Counted from the stretch's first letter, positions 1-6,010 are shown. The stretch: DNA of 6,636 nucleotides from an uncultured Eubacteriales bacterium (GCA_900554725.1 USII01000060.1:1-6636); one strand, 5' to 3'. Notes: generated by a model from the letters alone, not told the origin. Numbers and translations are program-made.

Positions 1-834
1 ATCCGGGACCGCGGGAAAATGGCGGATATCCTGAGGCGGGAGCGCATAGACGGGGTGATCAACTTTGCGGGGCTGAAGGCGGTGGGGGAATCGGTCAAAA
101 AGCCCGTGGAGTATTACGATAACAATATCGCGGGGACGATCGCGCTTTTGGAGTGTATGCAGGAATTTGGCTGCAAGCGCATAGTATTTAGCTCTTCCGC
201 CACAGTTTATGGCGGGCAAAACCCCGTTCCCTTTCAAGAGGATATGCCAACCTCTGCGGTAAACCCCTATGGGCAGACAAAGGTGATGATAGAGCAGATC
301 CTGCGGGACCTTTTTAGGGCCGATCCCGCCTGGGGCATCTCGATTTTGCGGTATTTTAACCCGCTGGGGGCGCATGAGAGCGCTCTGATTGGGGAAGACC
401 CAAATGGCATTCCCAATAACCTTCTGCCCTATGTAGTGGGAGTGGCAGCAGGGCAGTTCCCTTGCCTATATATCTATGGCGACGATTACGATACGCCGGA
501 TGGCACGGGCGTTCGGGATTATATCCATGTGGAAGATTTAGCCGAGGGCCATTTGAGAGCGCTGGAGCTTTTGGAAAAGGGGCCGCGGCTGGATGTCTTC
601 AATCTGGGAACGGGCCGCGGGTACAGCGTCAAAGAGGTCGTGGAGGCATTCCAGCGCGCTACCGGGATAGAGATCGCCTGCAAGATACAGCCGCGCCGGC
701 CGGGGGATATTGCCGCCTGCTATGCGGATGTCTCGCGCGCAAAAGAGGTTTTGGGTTGGCAGGCAAAGAAAAGCCTGGAGCAGATGTGTGCCAGTGCCTG
801 GGCGTTTCGCAAGCAGAAAATGCAGGCAGAATAA
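1..834 (+). CDS. galE: UDP-glucose 4-epimerase GalE, 5'-truncated by window edge
   Basis: GalE interconverts UDP-galactose and UDP-glucose with bound NAD (Leloir pathway, cytoplasm) and supplies UDP-galactose for surface polysaccharides. The frame is open from base 1, giving about 277 visible residues. Compared with the roughly 338-residue family, about 60 N-terminal residues are missing, including the GxxGxxG NAD-binding turn. The first visible Met (base 19) lies inside the protein and is not the start. Visible family motifs are FAGLKAVGES, YYDNN, SSSATVYG (active-site Ser region), the catalytic YxxxK as YGQTK at visible residues 90-94, LRYFNPLGAH, GEDPNGIPNNLLPY, DGTGVRDYIHVEDLA and FNLGTGRGYSV. 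These make this a specific GalE assignment rather than a generic extended SDR. The C-terminus is complete and is followed five bases later by a terminator, so it is the last gene of its unit. Upstream partners cannot be seen. Confidence 0.96.
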   Translation: MRDRGKMADILRRERIDGVINFAGLKAVGESVKKPVEYYDNNIAGTIALLECMQEFGCKRIVFSSSATVYGGQNPVPFQEDMPTSAVNPYGQTKVMIEQILRDLFRADPAWGISILRYFNPLGAHESALIGEDPNGIPNNLLPYVVGVAAGQFPCLYIYGDDYDTPDGTGVRDYIHVEDLAEGHLRALELLEKGPRLDVFNLGTGRGYSVKEVVEAFQRATGIEIACKIQPRRPGDIAACYADVSRAKEVLGWQAKKSLEQMCASAWAFRKQKMQAE

Positions 835-838
835 AAGA

Positions 839-867
839 CGGCAGGGCGAACCCCTGCCGCTTTTTTT
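839..867 (+). terminator. Intrinsic terminator of galE
   Basis: A perfect 8-bp GC-rich stem (CGGCAGGG at 839-846 pairing with CCCTGCCG at 852-859) encloses a 5-base loop. One base further on there are seven T residues (861-867). It begins five bases after the galE stop codon, so it is the normal end of the galE transcript. Confidence 0.9.
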
Positions 868-895
868 GCGGAATTTTCGCGGTGCTTCGTATAAT
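866..895 (+). promoter_or_regulatory. Predicted sigma-A promoter of the superoxide dismutase gene
   Basis: A perfect TATAAT lies at 890-895. A weak -35 candidate, TTGCGG at 866-871, sits 18 bases upstream and overlaps the T-run of the galE terminator. The expected transcription start near 902 would give a leader of about 40 bases. No clear operator (for example a PerR or Fur box) could be recognised. The -10 is convincing and the -35 is not. Confidence 0.6.
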
Positions 896-942
896 TTTTG
901 CAGGGAAGAATATGCTAATAGCATCAAAAAAGGAGGGCAAAC

Positions 943-1572
943 ATGAATCAGAAATATCCATTTGAGAACCCGCCGCTTCCCTATGGCTATCAGGAGTTGG
1001 AACCCTTTATCGATGAGCGGACGCTGCACTTCCACCACGATAAGCACCTGCAAACATATGTGGACAACTTAAATGCGATTTTAAAGCAGGAAGAAGCGCT
1101 GCAAAGCTGGACGCTGGAAGAGCTTGTTCGAGGCATCGAACAGGTGCCGGCATCGGTTCGGGAGCCCGTGAGGAACAATGCAGGAGGCGTGTATAATCAT
1201 ATCTTCTATTTTAACGGCATGGCGCCGCACCATGGCCGCCGGCCGGAGGGCGCGCTCAAGGAAGCGCTGCATCGGGCATTTGGCGGGTATGATGAATTTT
1301 GGAAACAGATGAAAGCTGCCGCCCTTGGCGTATTCGGCTCGGGCTATGCCTGGCTTTGCGCGGATGAGACGGGCGCCCTTCAGATTGTGAAAACGGCGAA
1401 TCAGCAAACTCCGCTGGCGCAGGGTTTGTGCCCGATTCTGACAGTGGATGTATGGGAGCACGCCTACTACCTGAAAAATCAGAACCGGCGTGGGGAATAC
1501 TTGAACGCATGGGCACAGGTGATCGATTGGGATCAGGCGGAAGAGTGCTATCAAAAGTGCAGGAAGAATTAA
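943..1572 (+). CDS. sodA: Superoxide dismutase, Fe/Mn family (Mn-type signature)
   Basis: This cytoplasmic enzyme dismutates superoxide to hydrogen peroxide and oxygen. The protein has 209 residues, normal for the family, with an N-terminal helical hairpin domain and a C-terminal alpha/beta domain. All four metal ligands can be placed: His31 (in FHHDKH), His86 (in YNHIFYF), Asp169 and His173 (in DVWEHAYY). The second-sphere Tyr39 is present. Gln154 in TANQ, together with Gly-Gly at 81-82 in RNNAGG, follows the SodA (Mn) pattern rather than the SodB pattern; metal choice remains inference. Unusual points are Tyr135 in GSGYAWL where Trp is usual, Phe90 where SodA has a Trp, and a short loop between TANQ and the Asp ligand. 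The ATG is set by AGGAGG at 931-936. The gene has its own promoter and terminator, so it is monocistronic. It probably protects an anaerobe during oxygen exposure. Confidence 0.96.
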   Translation: MNQKYPFENPPLPYGYQELEPFIDERTLHFHHDKHLQTYVDNLNAILKQEEALQSWTLEELVRGIEQVPASVREPVRNNAGGVYNHIFYFNGMAPHHGRRPEGALKEALHRAFGGYDEFWKQMKAAALGVFGSGYAWLCADETGALQIVKTANQQTPLAQGLCPILTVDVWEHAYYLKNQNRRGEYLNAWAQVIDWDQAEECYQKCRKN

Positions 1573-1610
1573 AAAGAGCAGGCGTTTGCCTGCTCTTTTT
1601 AATTCTTCTT
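1561..1610. terminator. Bidirectional terminator between convergent sod and asparaginase genes
   Basis: Arms 1561-1583 and 1588-1610 form a 23-bp stem around a 4-base loop (GTTT), with one G-T pair as the only imperfection. The core is AAAAAGAGCAGGC pairing with GCCTGCTCTTTTT. Each strand carries a run of T on the 3' side, so it can stop transcription both ways. The plus-strand arm contains the last codons and the stop codon of the dismutase gene. The asparaginase stop codon lies only 16 bases beyond the other arm. Confidence 0.9.
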
Positions 1611-1625
1611 TTGGGGAGAGGGCAG

Positions 1626-2633
1626 CTAGTCGGCATCCTCCGGGGCAAAAAGATCGCAATGCACGGGGGTATAGAAAAGCTGCGAAATGCGGCTGGGATC
1701 GCTGGTTTGCCCCAAAATCCACATGAGCTTTGTGACGACGGCCTCAGTCGTCATGTCATAGGCTTCTATGATATCGTATTCCTTTTTGATCTGATGGCCT
1801 ACCTGGTAGATGGTCATGTCGCTGCCCTCCGAGAGCACTTGCGTCGTCATGACGATGGTTTTGCCTGCCTGAGCGCCCTCTGCAATGACGGCGGGGAAAT
1901 CGCAGTATTCGTTGTGGGGAACACCGCCTACCCCATAGCTTTCGATGATCACCCCGTCATTTTTAGAAAGAAGATAGGCGAGAAACTCCGGCCGAAACCC
2001 GGGCGTCAGCTTAACAAGCGCCACATTGGGGTTGAGCCTATCCCAAAATTGAAGCGCGCCCCGGGGCCGCTGAGGGATATAGGTGATAACGCGCCCATTC
2101 TGTATAATGGCGGGATAGGGATAGTTGATGGAAGAAAAGGCATTATAGCTCTTGCTGCGGGCTTTTTTGGCGCGCGTGCCCAGGATGACTTTTCCATCAA
2201 ACACAATATGAACACCCGCCGCATCTGCGCAAGAGGCATATAGAAAGCTATCTGTAAGGTTGGTCTTGGCATCTGTAATTTCAAGGTCGATGGGCTTTTG
2301 GGCGCCAGTGATGATAATCGGCTTGGGGCAATTCTGGATGAGGTAGGAGAGGGCCGCGGCGGTATAGGCCATGGTATCCGTGCCGTGGCAGATCACAAAC
2401 CCATCGTATTGATGATAGTACTCCCGGATGGCCGCAGCAATTTTGAGCCAGTGCTCCGGCCAGATATTCGTGCTGTCCAGGCTGAAAAGCTGCAAGGTAT
2501 CCACCGCGCAGAAACTCTGCACTTCAGGCACATACTGCAAAACTTCCCGGGAAGTGATCAGCGGGGCAAGGCCGGTGCTGGTTCGTCTGGAAGCGATGGT
2601 TCCCCCTGTTGCGATCATGAGAATTCTTTTCAT
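1626..2633 (-). CDS. ansA: L-asparaginase, type I (cytoplasmic)
   Basis: It hydrolyses L-asparagine to aspartate and ammonia. The 335-residue protein covers the whole asparaginase/glutaminase family. The N-terminal ATGGTIAS motif holds the catalytic Thr12. SLDSTNI (Asp53-Ser54) binds substrate. HGTDTMAYTA holds the second catalytic Thr85-Asp86 pair, and GTRAKKAR holds the probable catalytic Lys157. IITGAQKP and IESYGVGGVP are also family motifs. There is no signal peptide, and the sequence resembles the cytoplasmic AnsA-like group more than periplasmic AnsB. The start at 2633 is chosen because AGGAGGG lies eight bases upstream and ATGAAAAG leads directly into the first beta strand. An in-frame ATG at 2693 would add 20 unlike residues and has no ribosome binding site. 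The gene stands alone, convergent with the dismutase gene, and its leader is about 100 bases if the upstream promoter is right. Confidence 0.95.
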   Translation of the reverse strand: MKRILMIATGGTIASRRTSTGLAPLITSREVLQYVPEVQSFCAVDTLQLFSLDSTNIWPEHWLKIAAAIREYYHQYDGFVICHGTDTMAYTAAALSYLIQNCPKPIIITGAQKPIDLEITDAKTNLTDSFLYASCADAAGVHIVFDGKVILGTRAKKARSKSYNAFSSINYPYPAIIQNGRVITYIPQRPRGALQFWDRLNPNVALVKLTPGFRPEFLAYLLSKNDGVIIESYGVGGVPHNEYCDFPAVIAEGAQAGKTIVMTTQVLSEGSDMTIYQVGHQIKKEYDIIEAYDMTTEAVVTKLMWILGQTSDPSRISQLFYTPVHCDLFAPEDAD

Positions 2634-2746
2634 ACTGCCCTCCTTATCCTTATCCTGGCTGAAAAAGCAGAAAATATAAGCGAACCGGTACAAAATATCT
2701 AAAGCGCAAAGCGCCTAAAAGATAAGCGCAGGCGAGCCACAACTTC

Positions 2747-2775
2747 ATCTTAGCATAGAAAGAGGACATTTTCCA
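2747..2775 (-). promoter_or_regulatory. Candidate promoter of the asparaginase gene
   Basis: On the minus strand, TGGAAA (2775-2770) is followed after 17 bases by TAAGAT (2752-2747), which is preceded by the extended -10 dinucleotide TG. Each hexamer matches consensus at four of six positions. It lies directly after the terminator of the upstream gene. The leader to the ATG at 2633 would be about 105 bases and contains a small GCGC-AAA-GCGC inverted repeat near 2704-2714, too short to be called a terminator or riboswitch. The support is modest. Confidence 0.35.
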
Positions 2776-2776
2776 T

Positions 2777-2808
2777 AAAAAGGCCGCAGCCCCAAAAGGG
2801 CTACGGCC
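2777..2808 (-). terminator. Intrinsic terminator of the NrdD-tail-like gene
   Basis: On the minus strand, an 11-position stem (2808-2798 with 2792-2782, one C/A mismatch) closes a 5-base loop and is followed by five T residues (2781-2777). It begins 14 bases after the stop codon of the small gene. It would also end any thiD transcript that reads through. Confidence 0.8.
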
Positions 2809-2822
2809 CAAATTTTACAGCT

Positions 2823-3083
2823 TTACAGCGTGTGCTGAACTCTATCCCGCTCTTCTGCGCGCTTGGCATCGTTCCAGCGATCCATTGTGCCCACAAGATA
2901 ACCAGTAATTCTGCGGATGCGCTCGAAAGGAGGGGACGCTTGAAATTTGTAGTCAAGATTGACAAATTCACCGTCCACTTCTATGTTCAGCGATTCGATC
3001 TTCTTGCCGTATTTCTTTTCCAGATAATCCACATAGGCCATTTTCTCGGCTTCTTCCATCTGCGTGCTGACCGTAATGTCCAT
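2823..3083 (-). CDS. Small NrdD-like protein: free-standing C-terminal tail of anaerobic ribonucleotide reductase
   Basis: This protein has 86 residues and no cysteine. Residues 1-50 (a charged helical stretch with DYLEKKYGKK, then a strand-like SLNIEVDGEFVNLDY) are not matched to a domain I know. Residues 52-84 resemble the extreme C-terminus of class III ribonucleoside-triphosphate reductase: an RRxxGYL motif followed by DRWNDAKRAEERDRVQH. In full-length NrdD the glycine of that motif, here Gly61, is the site of the glycyl radical. The zinc-binding CxxC pairs that precede it in NrdD are missing, as is the whole 600-residue catalytic barrel, so it cannot be a reductase alone. By analogy with GrcA/YfiD it could be a spare radical domain or a regulator; this is inference. 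The start at 3083 is chosen because GGAGGG (3096-3091) lies seven bases upstream. An in-frame ATG at 3098 would place that site inside the coding region. The gene has its own strong promoter and a terminator. Confidence 0.8.
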   Translation of the reverse strand: MDITVSTQMEEAEKMAYVDYLEKKYGKKIESLNIEVDGEFVNLDYKFQASPPFERIRRITGYLVGTMDRWNDAKRAEERDRVQHTL

Positions 3084-3116
3084 ACCCGAACCCTCCATAT
3101 ATTGTGATTACCTTTT

Positions 3117-3144
3117 ATTATACACGCAATATATGGATTTTCAA
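3117..3144 (-). promoter_or_regulatory. Predicted sigma-A promoter of the NrdD-tail-like gene
   Basis: On the minus strand, TTGAAA (3144-3139, five of six to consensus) and a perfect TATAAT (3122-3117) are separated by 16 bases. It lies in the 90-base gap after thiD. The predicted start near 3110 gives a short leader of about 27 bases. This is the strongest promoter in the window by eye and means the small gene need not depend on the thi operon. Confidence 0.75.
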
Positions 3145-3173
3145 GTGGAATTTTTGGCTGTATGTGCCGCCTG

Positions 3174-3977
3174 CTATTGGCGCCATGCAAGCCCGGTATT
3201 TAAGGCATAGCAATGGTTAAGAGGCCCGTTCCCTGCGCCCAGATTCAGGCCATCGGCCAGCGCGCCGCCAACATACTTCTTTGCGTGCAAAACACTATCG
3301 GGCAGGGAATCCCCGGCGGCCAGGTTGCAGGCAATGGCGCTTGAGAGGGTGCAGCCGGTTCCATGCGTATTTTTTGTCTGGATACGCGCGGAGCGAAACC
3401 AGTGGCACTCGCCGGATAGATAGAGCAGGTCGTCCGCAGAGCTGCCAAAGTGCCCTCCTTTTACCAGAATGGCACAGGGATAGATTTGGGCAATTTTCTG
3501 CGCTGCAGCGATCATATCCTCTTCACTGCAAATGCGGAGGCCGGAGAGAGCCTCTGCCTCAGGAAGATTTGGAGTAAGCAGCGTGGCAAGGGGAAGAAGC
3601 TGCTGGCAGAGCTCGCCGGCAGCATCATCTGCCAAAAGCTTGCTGCCACTTGTAGAGATCATGACAGGGTCTACCACGATATTTTTAGGCGCATACTGCC
3701 CAAGTTTCTGCGCGATGATGCGAATGAGAGGCGCGCTGCTCACCATGCCGATCTTTACGGCGTCTGGGAAAATATCCGTAAAAATGCAGTCTAGCTGGTT
3801 GGCCAAAAACTCCGGCGTGCTTTCCAAAATGCCATATACGCCAGTGGTATTCTGAGCGGTCAAGGCGGTGATGGCGCTCATGCCATACATTTTGTGCGCG
3901 GCGATGGTCTTAAGGTCTGCCTGAATTCCAGCGCCTCCGCTGCAATCGCTGCCCGCGATGGTCAATACTTTTTTCAT
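3174..3977 (-). CDS. thiD: Hydroxymethylpyrimidine / phosphomethylpyrimidine kinase ThiD
   Basis: ThiD phosphorylates HMP and then HMP phosphate with ATP, giving HMP diphosphate, the pyrimidine substrate of ThiE. The protein has 267 residues, standard for the ribokinase-fold family. It begins with the diagnostic TIAGSDCSGGAGIQADLKT stretch (residues 6-24). It continues with YGMSAITALTAQNT (31-44), VVDPVMIS (101-108), TPNLPEAE (135-142) and LVKGGH (171-176). The anion-hole and catalytic loop THGTGCT (204-210) has the catalytic Cys209. The ATG shares ATGA with the thiE stop codon, and AGGAGG at 3989-3984 lies six bases before it, so translation is probably coupled to thiE. It is the last gene of the riboswitch-controlled operon. 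No clear terminator follows it. Confidence 0.96.
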   Translation of the reverse strand: MKKVLTIAGSDCSGGAGIQADLKTIAAHKMYGMSAITALTAQNTTGVYGILESTPEFLANQLDCIFTDIFPDAVKIGMVSSAPLIRIIAQKLGQYAPKNIVVDPVMISTSGSKLLADDAAGELCQQLLPLATLLTPNLPEAEALSGLRICSEEDMIAAAQKIAQIYPCAILVKGGHFGSSADDLLYLSGECHWFRSARIQTKNTHGTGCTLSSAIACNLAAGDSLPDSVLHAKKYVGGALADGLNLGAGNGPLNHCYALNTGLAWRQ

Positions 3978-4621
3978 CTCTCTCCTCCTGCGATTTTAAG
4001 GCTTTGTTCTAGCATTTGTTGGGCGGCCGCTCGCTTATCGGGCGCGGCGAACAGCGCGGAAATCAGCGCGACGCCATCGACGCCCGAGCCCGCAAGGCGA
4101 GCGATGTTCTGGCGATTGATGCCGCCAATGGCGACGATGGGAACGCGCACGGCGGCGCGTATTTCCCGCAGTGTATTCAATGAAAGCAGGCCGGCATCGG
4201 CCTTGGTTGTAGAGCCGAATACTGCGCCACAGCCAAGGTAGTCCGCCCCGGCAGCCACAGCCGCCAAGGCCTCGCTGGCATTATGGGCGCTGGCCCCGAT
4301 GATTTTATCCGGCCCCAAAATAGAGCGCGCCGCCTGCACGGCCATATCGCTTTGCCCCACATGTACGCCGTCTGCCCCGGATTCCAGCGCAACCTGCACA
4401 TCGTCGTTTATGATAAGAGGTACATGATATTTCCTGCAAAGGGGAAGCAGTTCCTGCGCCTGGGCCAGAAAATCCCGATGCTCAAGGTGCTTTTCGCGCA
4501 GCTGCAGCATGGTGGCGCCGCCGGCCAGTACCTCCTCTACAGCGTAAACAAGCGACTGGCCGTGAAGCCAGGAACGGTCTGTCACTGCATAAAGCAACAT
4601 GTGCCTGCGTTCGACTTTCAA
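3974..4621 (-). CDS. thiE: Thiamin-phosphate synthase ThiE
   Basis: ThiE condenses HMP diphosphate with thiazole phosphate to make thiamin phosphate, releasing pyrophosphate. The protein has 215 residues, a typical length for this TIM-barrel enzyme. Visible motifs are YAVTDR near the start, QLREK (40-44), IINDD (70-74, Mg-diphosphate binding), DGVHVGQSD (84-92), GCGAVFGSTTK (130-140, the variable GPxFxTxTK loop) and AIGGI (164-168). The start is set at a TTG at 4621: AGGAGG (4634-4629) lies seven bases upstream and the encoded MKVERRHM... matches the usual N-terminal length. The first ATG, at 4600, has no ribosome binding site and would remove seven residues. The binding site overlaps the thiM stop codon (TAG-GAGG), and the 3' end overlaps thiD by four bases. 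The same frame stays open far upstream, but only as a shadow of thiM. Confidence 0.95.
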   Translation of the reverse strand: MKVERRHMLLYAVTDRSWLHGQSLVYAVEEVLAGGATMLQLREKHLEHRDFLAQAQELLPLCRKYHVPLIINDDVQVALESGADGVHVGQSDMAVQAARSILGPDKIIGASAHNASEALAAVAAGADYLGCGAVFGSTTKADAGLLSLNTLREIRAAVRVPIVAIGGINRQNIARLAGSGVDGVALISALFAAPDKRAAAQQMLEQSLKIAGGER

Positions 4622-4632
4622 AATAAATCCTC

Positions 4633-5421
4633 CTAAACCTGGCCGGCCAACTGGCTGGCCGCGTCGATAAGAAATATCCGAAGGCTGCCCGTCCCTGCGC
4701 CGCAGCGCTGCATGCGCACGGCCGCCCGCTCCGCGCAGGCCTTCCAGAAAGAAGATGCCGCCTCGGCCGCAGAAAGGCGGTCGCCGGGGTTTGCGGCAAG
4801 AAACGCCCCTGCCAGAGCGGAAAGCATACAACCTGTGCCCGTCACTTTGGACGAGAGGGAGTGGCCACCCGAAACCACACAGGTTTGGCTGCCATCTGCC
4901 AAAAGATCCTGAGCGCCGCTTTGCAGAACCGCAGCACCCGTTTGGCGGCAGACGGATAGAGCCGCCTGAGCGCCCTCGTTTATGGAGATGGAAGCTGCAT
5001 CCACGCCGGAAAACTGAGGGTTTTGCCCTGCCAGGGCGCAAACCTCCGCGCTGTTGGCGCGGATCAGAGAAAAGCGAACCTCCCCGAGCAGATGGAAAAT
5101 ATTCTGTCTTCGAAAAGCGCTTGCCCCAATTCCAACGGGATCCAATATAACGGGGATGCTTTTTTGGTTGGCGGCTTTTCCTGCCAAAGCCATGGCGCGC
5201 AGTTTTTGCCGGCTTGGAATGCCGGTATTGAGCACCAGAGCCGCGCATCCTGCGGCAATTTCCGCCGCCTCTTCCTCTGCCTCTGCCATGATGGGGCGGG
5301 CACCGATGGCCAGAAGCAGGTTGGCGCAGTCGTTCTGGCTTACGGTATTGGTCATCACATGGATGAGAGGCGCGCACGCGCCAACGGCCTTTAGAGCTTT
5401 TTGAAAGCTAGGCGCGCTCAT
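4633..5421 (-). CDS. thiM: Hydroxyethylthiazole kinase ThiM
   Basis: ThiM phosphorylates 4-methyl-5-(2-hydroxyethyl)thiazole with ATP, a salvage step that feeds ThiE. The protein has 262 residues, close to the usual 265-272. The substrate region is PLIHVMTNTVSQNDCANLLLAIGARPIMAE (19-48; Met45). LNTG follows at 64-67 and ILDPVGIGAS at 92-101. IRANSAE (120-126) is a variant of the usual GNxSE with ATP-binding Arg121 kept. QSGAQD (167-172) has Ser168 where Thr is usual. VTGTGCMLSALAGAF (193-207) contains the catalytic Cys198. The ATG at 5421 is preferred over in-frame ATGs at 5460 and 5442 because residue positions then match the family; a GGAG lies about ten bases upstream. It overlaps the end of thiW by 14 bases, which suggests translational coupling. 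Confidence 0.95.
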   Translation of the reverse strand: MSAPSFQKALKAVGACAPLIHVMTNTVSQNDCANLLLAIGARPIMAEAEEEAAEIAAGCAALVLNTGIPSRQKLRAMALAGKAANQKSIPVILDPVGIGASAFRRQNIFHLLGEVRFSLIRANSAEVCALAGQNPQFSGVDAASISINEGAQAALSVCRQTGAAVLQSGAQDLLADGSQTCVVSGGHSLSSKVTGTGCMLSALAGAFLAANPGDRLSAAEAASSFWKACAERAAVRMQRCGAGTGSLRIFLIDAASQLAGQV

Positions 5422-5914
5422 GGATAAAGCGCTCCAGCACATGCGTTTTCTGCAGGGCAAATATGAGGGCAGAAGCCAGGAGCGTGCCTCCCGCAGTGCT
5501 TACAAAAAAGGGAAGAACATAGCTAAACAGCGCTGCCTGGTTAGACATTACAAGCGTCGCAATGGGATAGGCAAGCATTCCGCCCAGAATGCTTGTGCCA
5601 AAAACTTCGCCAAGGTAAGTCAGCAGCAGGCTCTTTTTATAGTGGTAAAGGAGGCCGCACAGCAGTGCGCCGCACATGCTCCCCGGAAATGCCAGCAGAC
5701 TGCCTGTCCCAAGCAGAACGCGAAGCAGGCTGGTGAGAAATGCCATCGCCACGCCATACCATGGCCCGAGCATGACTGCCGCAAGCACATTGACCATATG
5801 CTGCACGGGAAAACATTTGGATGCGCCAATGGGAATGCTAAAGGGGGAGCATGCCACCCCTACTGCGATGAGCAGTGCCGCCAGCACAAGCTTATGCAAA
5901 TTTTGTCTTTTCAT
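5408..5914 (-). CDS. thiW: ThiW, thiazole-precursor S component of an ECF transporter
   Basis: This is a membrane substrate-binding (S) subunit that would work with a shared ECF energy module (EcfA, EcfA', EcfT) encoded elsewhere. The ThiW family is predicted from riboswitch and operon context to import the thiazole moiety of thiamin. The protein has 168 residues with about five to six hydrophobic segments (roughly 9-27, 40-60, 63-90, 97-123, 128-153). ThiW hallmarks are IPIGASKCFPVQHMVNVLAA (27-46), LGPWYG (49-54) and GTGSLLAFPGSMCGA (69-83). The N-terminal KLVLAALLIA resembles the small-residue ECF-contact helix. The ATG at 5914 has GGAGG at 5930-5926, an 11-base spacing. Upstream in-frame ATGs (5932, 6010) lie in the riboswitch leader and are rejected. 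It is the first gene of the operon, directly upstream of the matching kinase thiM. Confidence 0.93.
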   Translation of the reverse strand: MKRQNLHKLVLAALLIAVGVACSPFSIPIGASKCFPVQHMVNVLAAVMLGPWYGVAMAFLTSLLRVLLGTGSLLAFPGSMCGALLCGLLYHYKKSLLLTYLGEVFGTSILGGMLAYPIATLVMSNQAALFSYVLPFFVSTAGGTLLASALIFALQKTHVLERFIHERA

Positions 5915-5942
5915 GGTTTCTGATTCCTCCATTCGGGGCAGC

Positions 5943-6006
5943 AAAAAAGCGCACTTTTCTGCAAATCGGCAGATTTGCCGGCAGGCAGGAGAAGGCACGC
6001 TTTTTT
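5943..6006 (-). terminator. Riboswitch expression platform: terminator-like hairpin before thiW
   Basis: On the minus strand, AAAAAAGCGTGC (6006-5995) can pair with GTGCGCTTTTTT (5954-5943), including two G-U pairs. This encloses a second hairpin with a 7-bp stem (5978-5972 with 5967-5961) and a 4-base loop. The outer 3' arm ends in six U residues. Placed between the TPP aptamer and thiW, it is probably the regulated terminator. A pyrimidine stretch at 5993-5988 (UUCUCC) could also pair with the thiW ribosome binding site GGAGGA at 5930-5925, so translational control is possible too. The fold was inferred by eye. Confidence 0.65.
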
Positions 6007-6010
6007 CCAT

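Noticed and set aside
1428..2243. Long plus-strand frame of 271 codons running from the dismutase gene into the asparaginase gene
   Set aside because: It is antisense to the well-supported asparaginase and crosses a strong bidirectional terminator. Its product has no family features, and it has no start signal.
2634..2693. 20-codon N-terminal extension of the asparaginase
   Set aside because: There is no ribosome binding site at the upstream ATG, whereas AGGAGGG is well placed for the ATG at 2633, where homology begins.
2702..2714. GCGC-AAA-GCGC inverted repeat in the asparaginase leader
   Set aside because: The stem is only four base pairs, with no U-run. It is too short to call a terminator, operator or riboswitch.
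3155..3175. Possible terminator after thiD (GGC/GCC pairing near AAAAA)
   Set aside because: The stem is only three base pairs, and the homopolymer next to it reads A, not U, in the thiD transcript.
4622..5377. In-frame 5' extension of thiE giving a 467-residue protein
   Set aside because: The added part is an Arg/Gly-rich out-of-frame reading of thiM, whose own frame is complete with all motifs. The ribosome binding site marks the start at 4621.
5420..5923. 167-codon plus-strand frame opposite thiW
   Set aside because: Its basic, His/Gln/Lys-rich product is the expected antisense shadow of a hydrophobic membrane protein gene. It has no start signal or homology.
5915..6010. 32-codon N-terminal extension of ThiW
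   Set aside because: It would translate the riboswitch expression platform. The ATG at 5914 has GGAGG upstream and leads straight into the first membrane segment.
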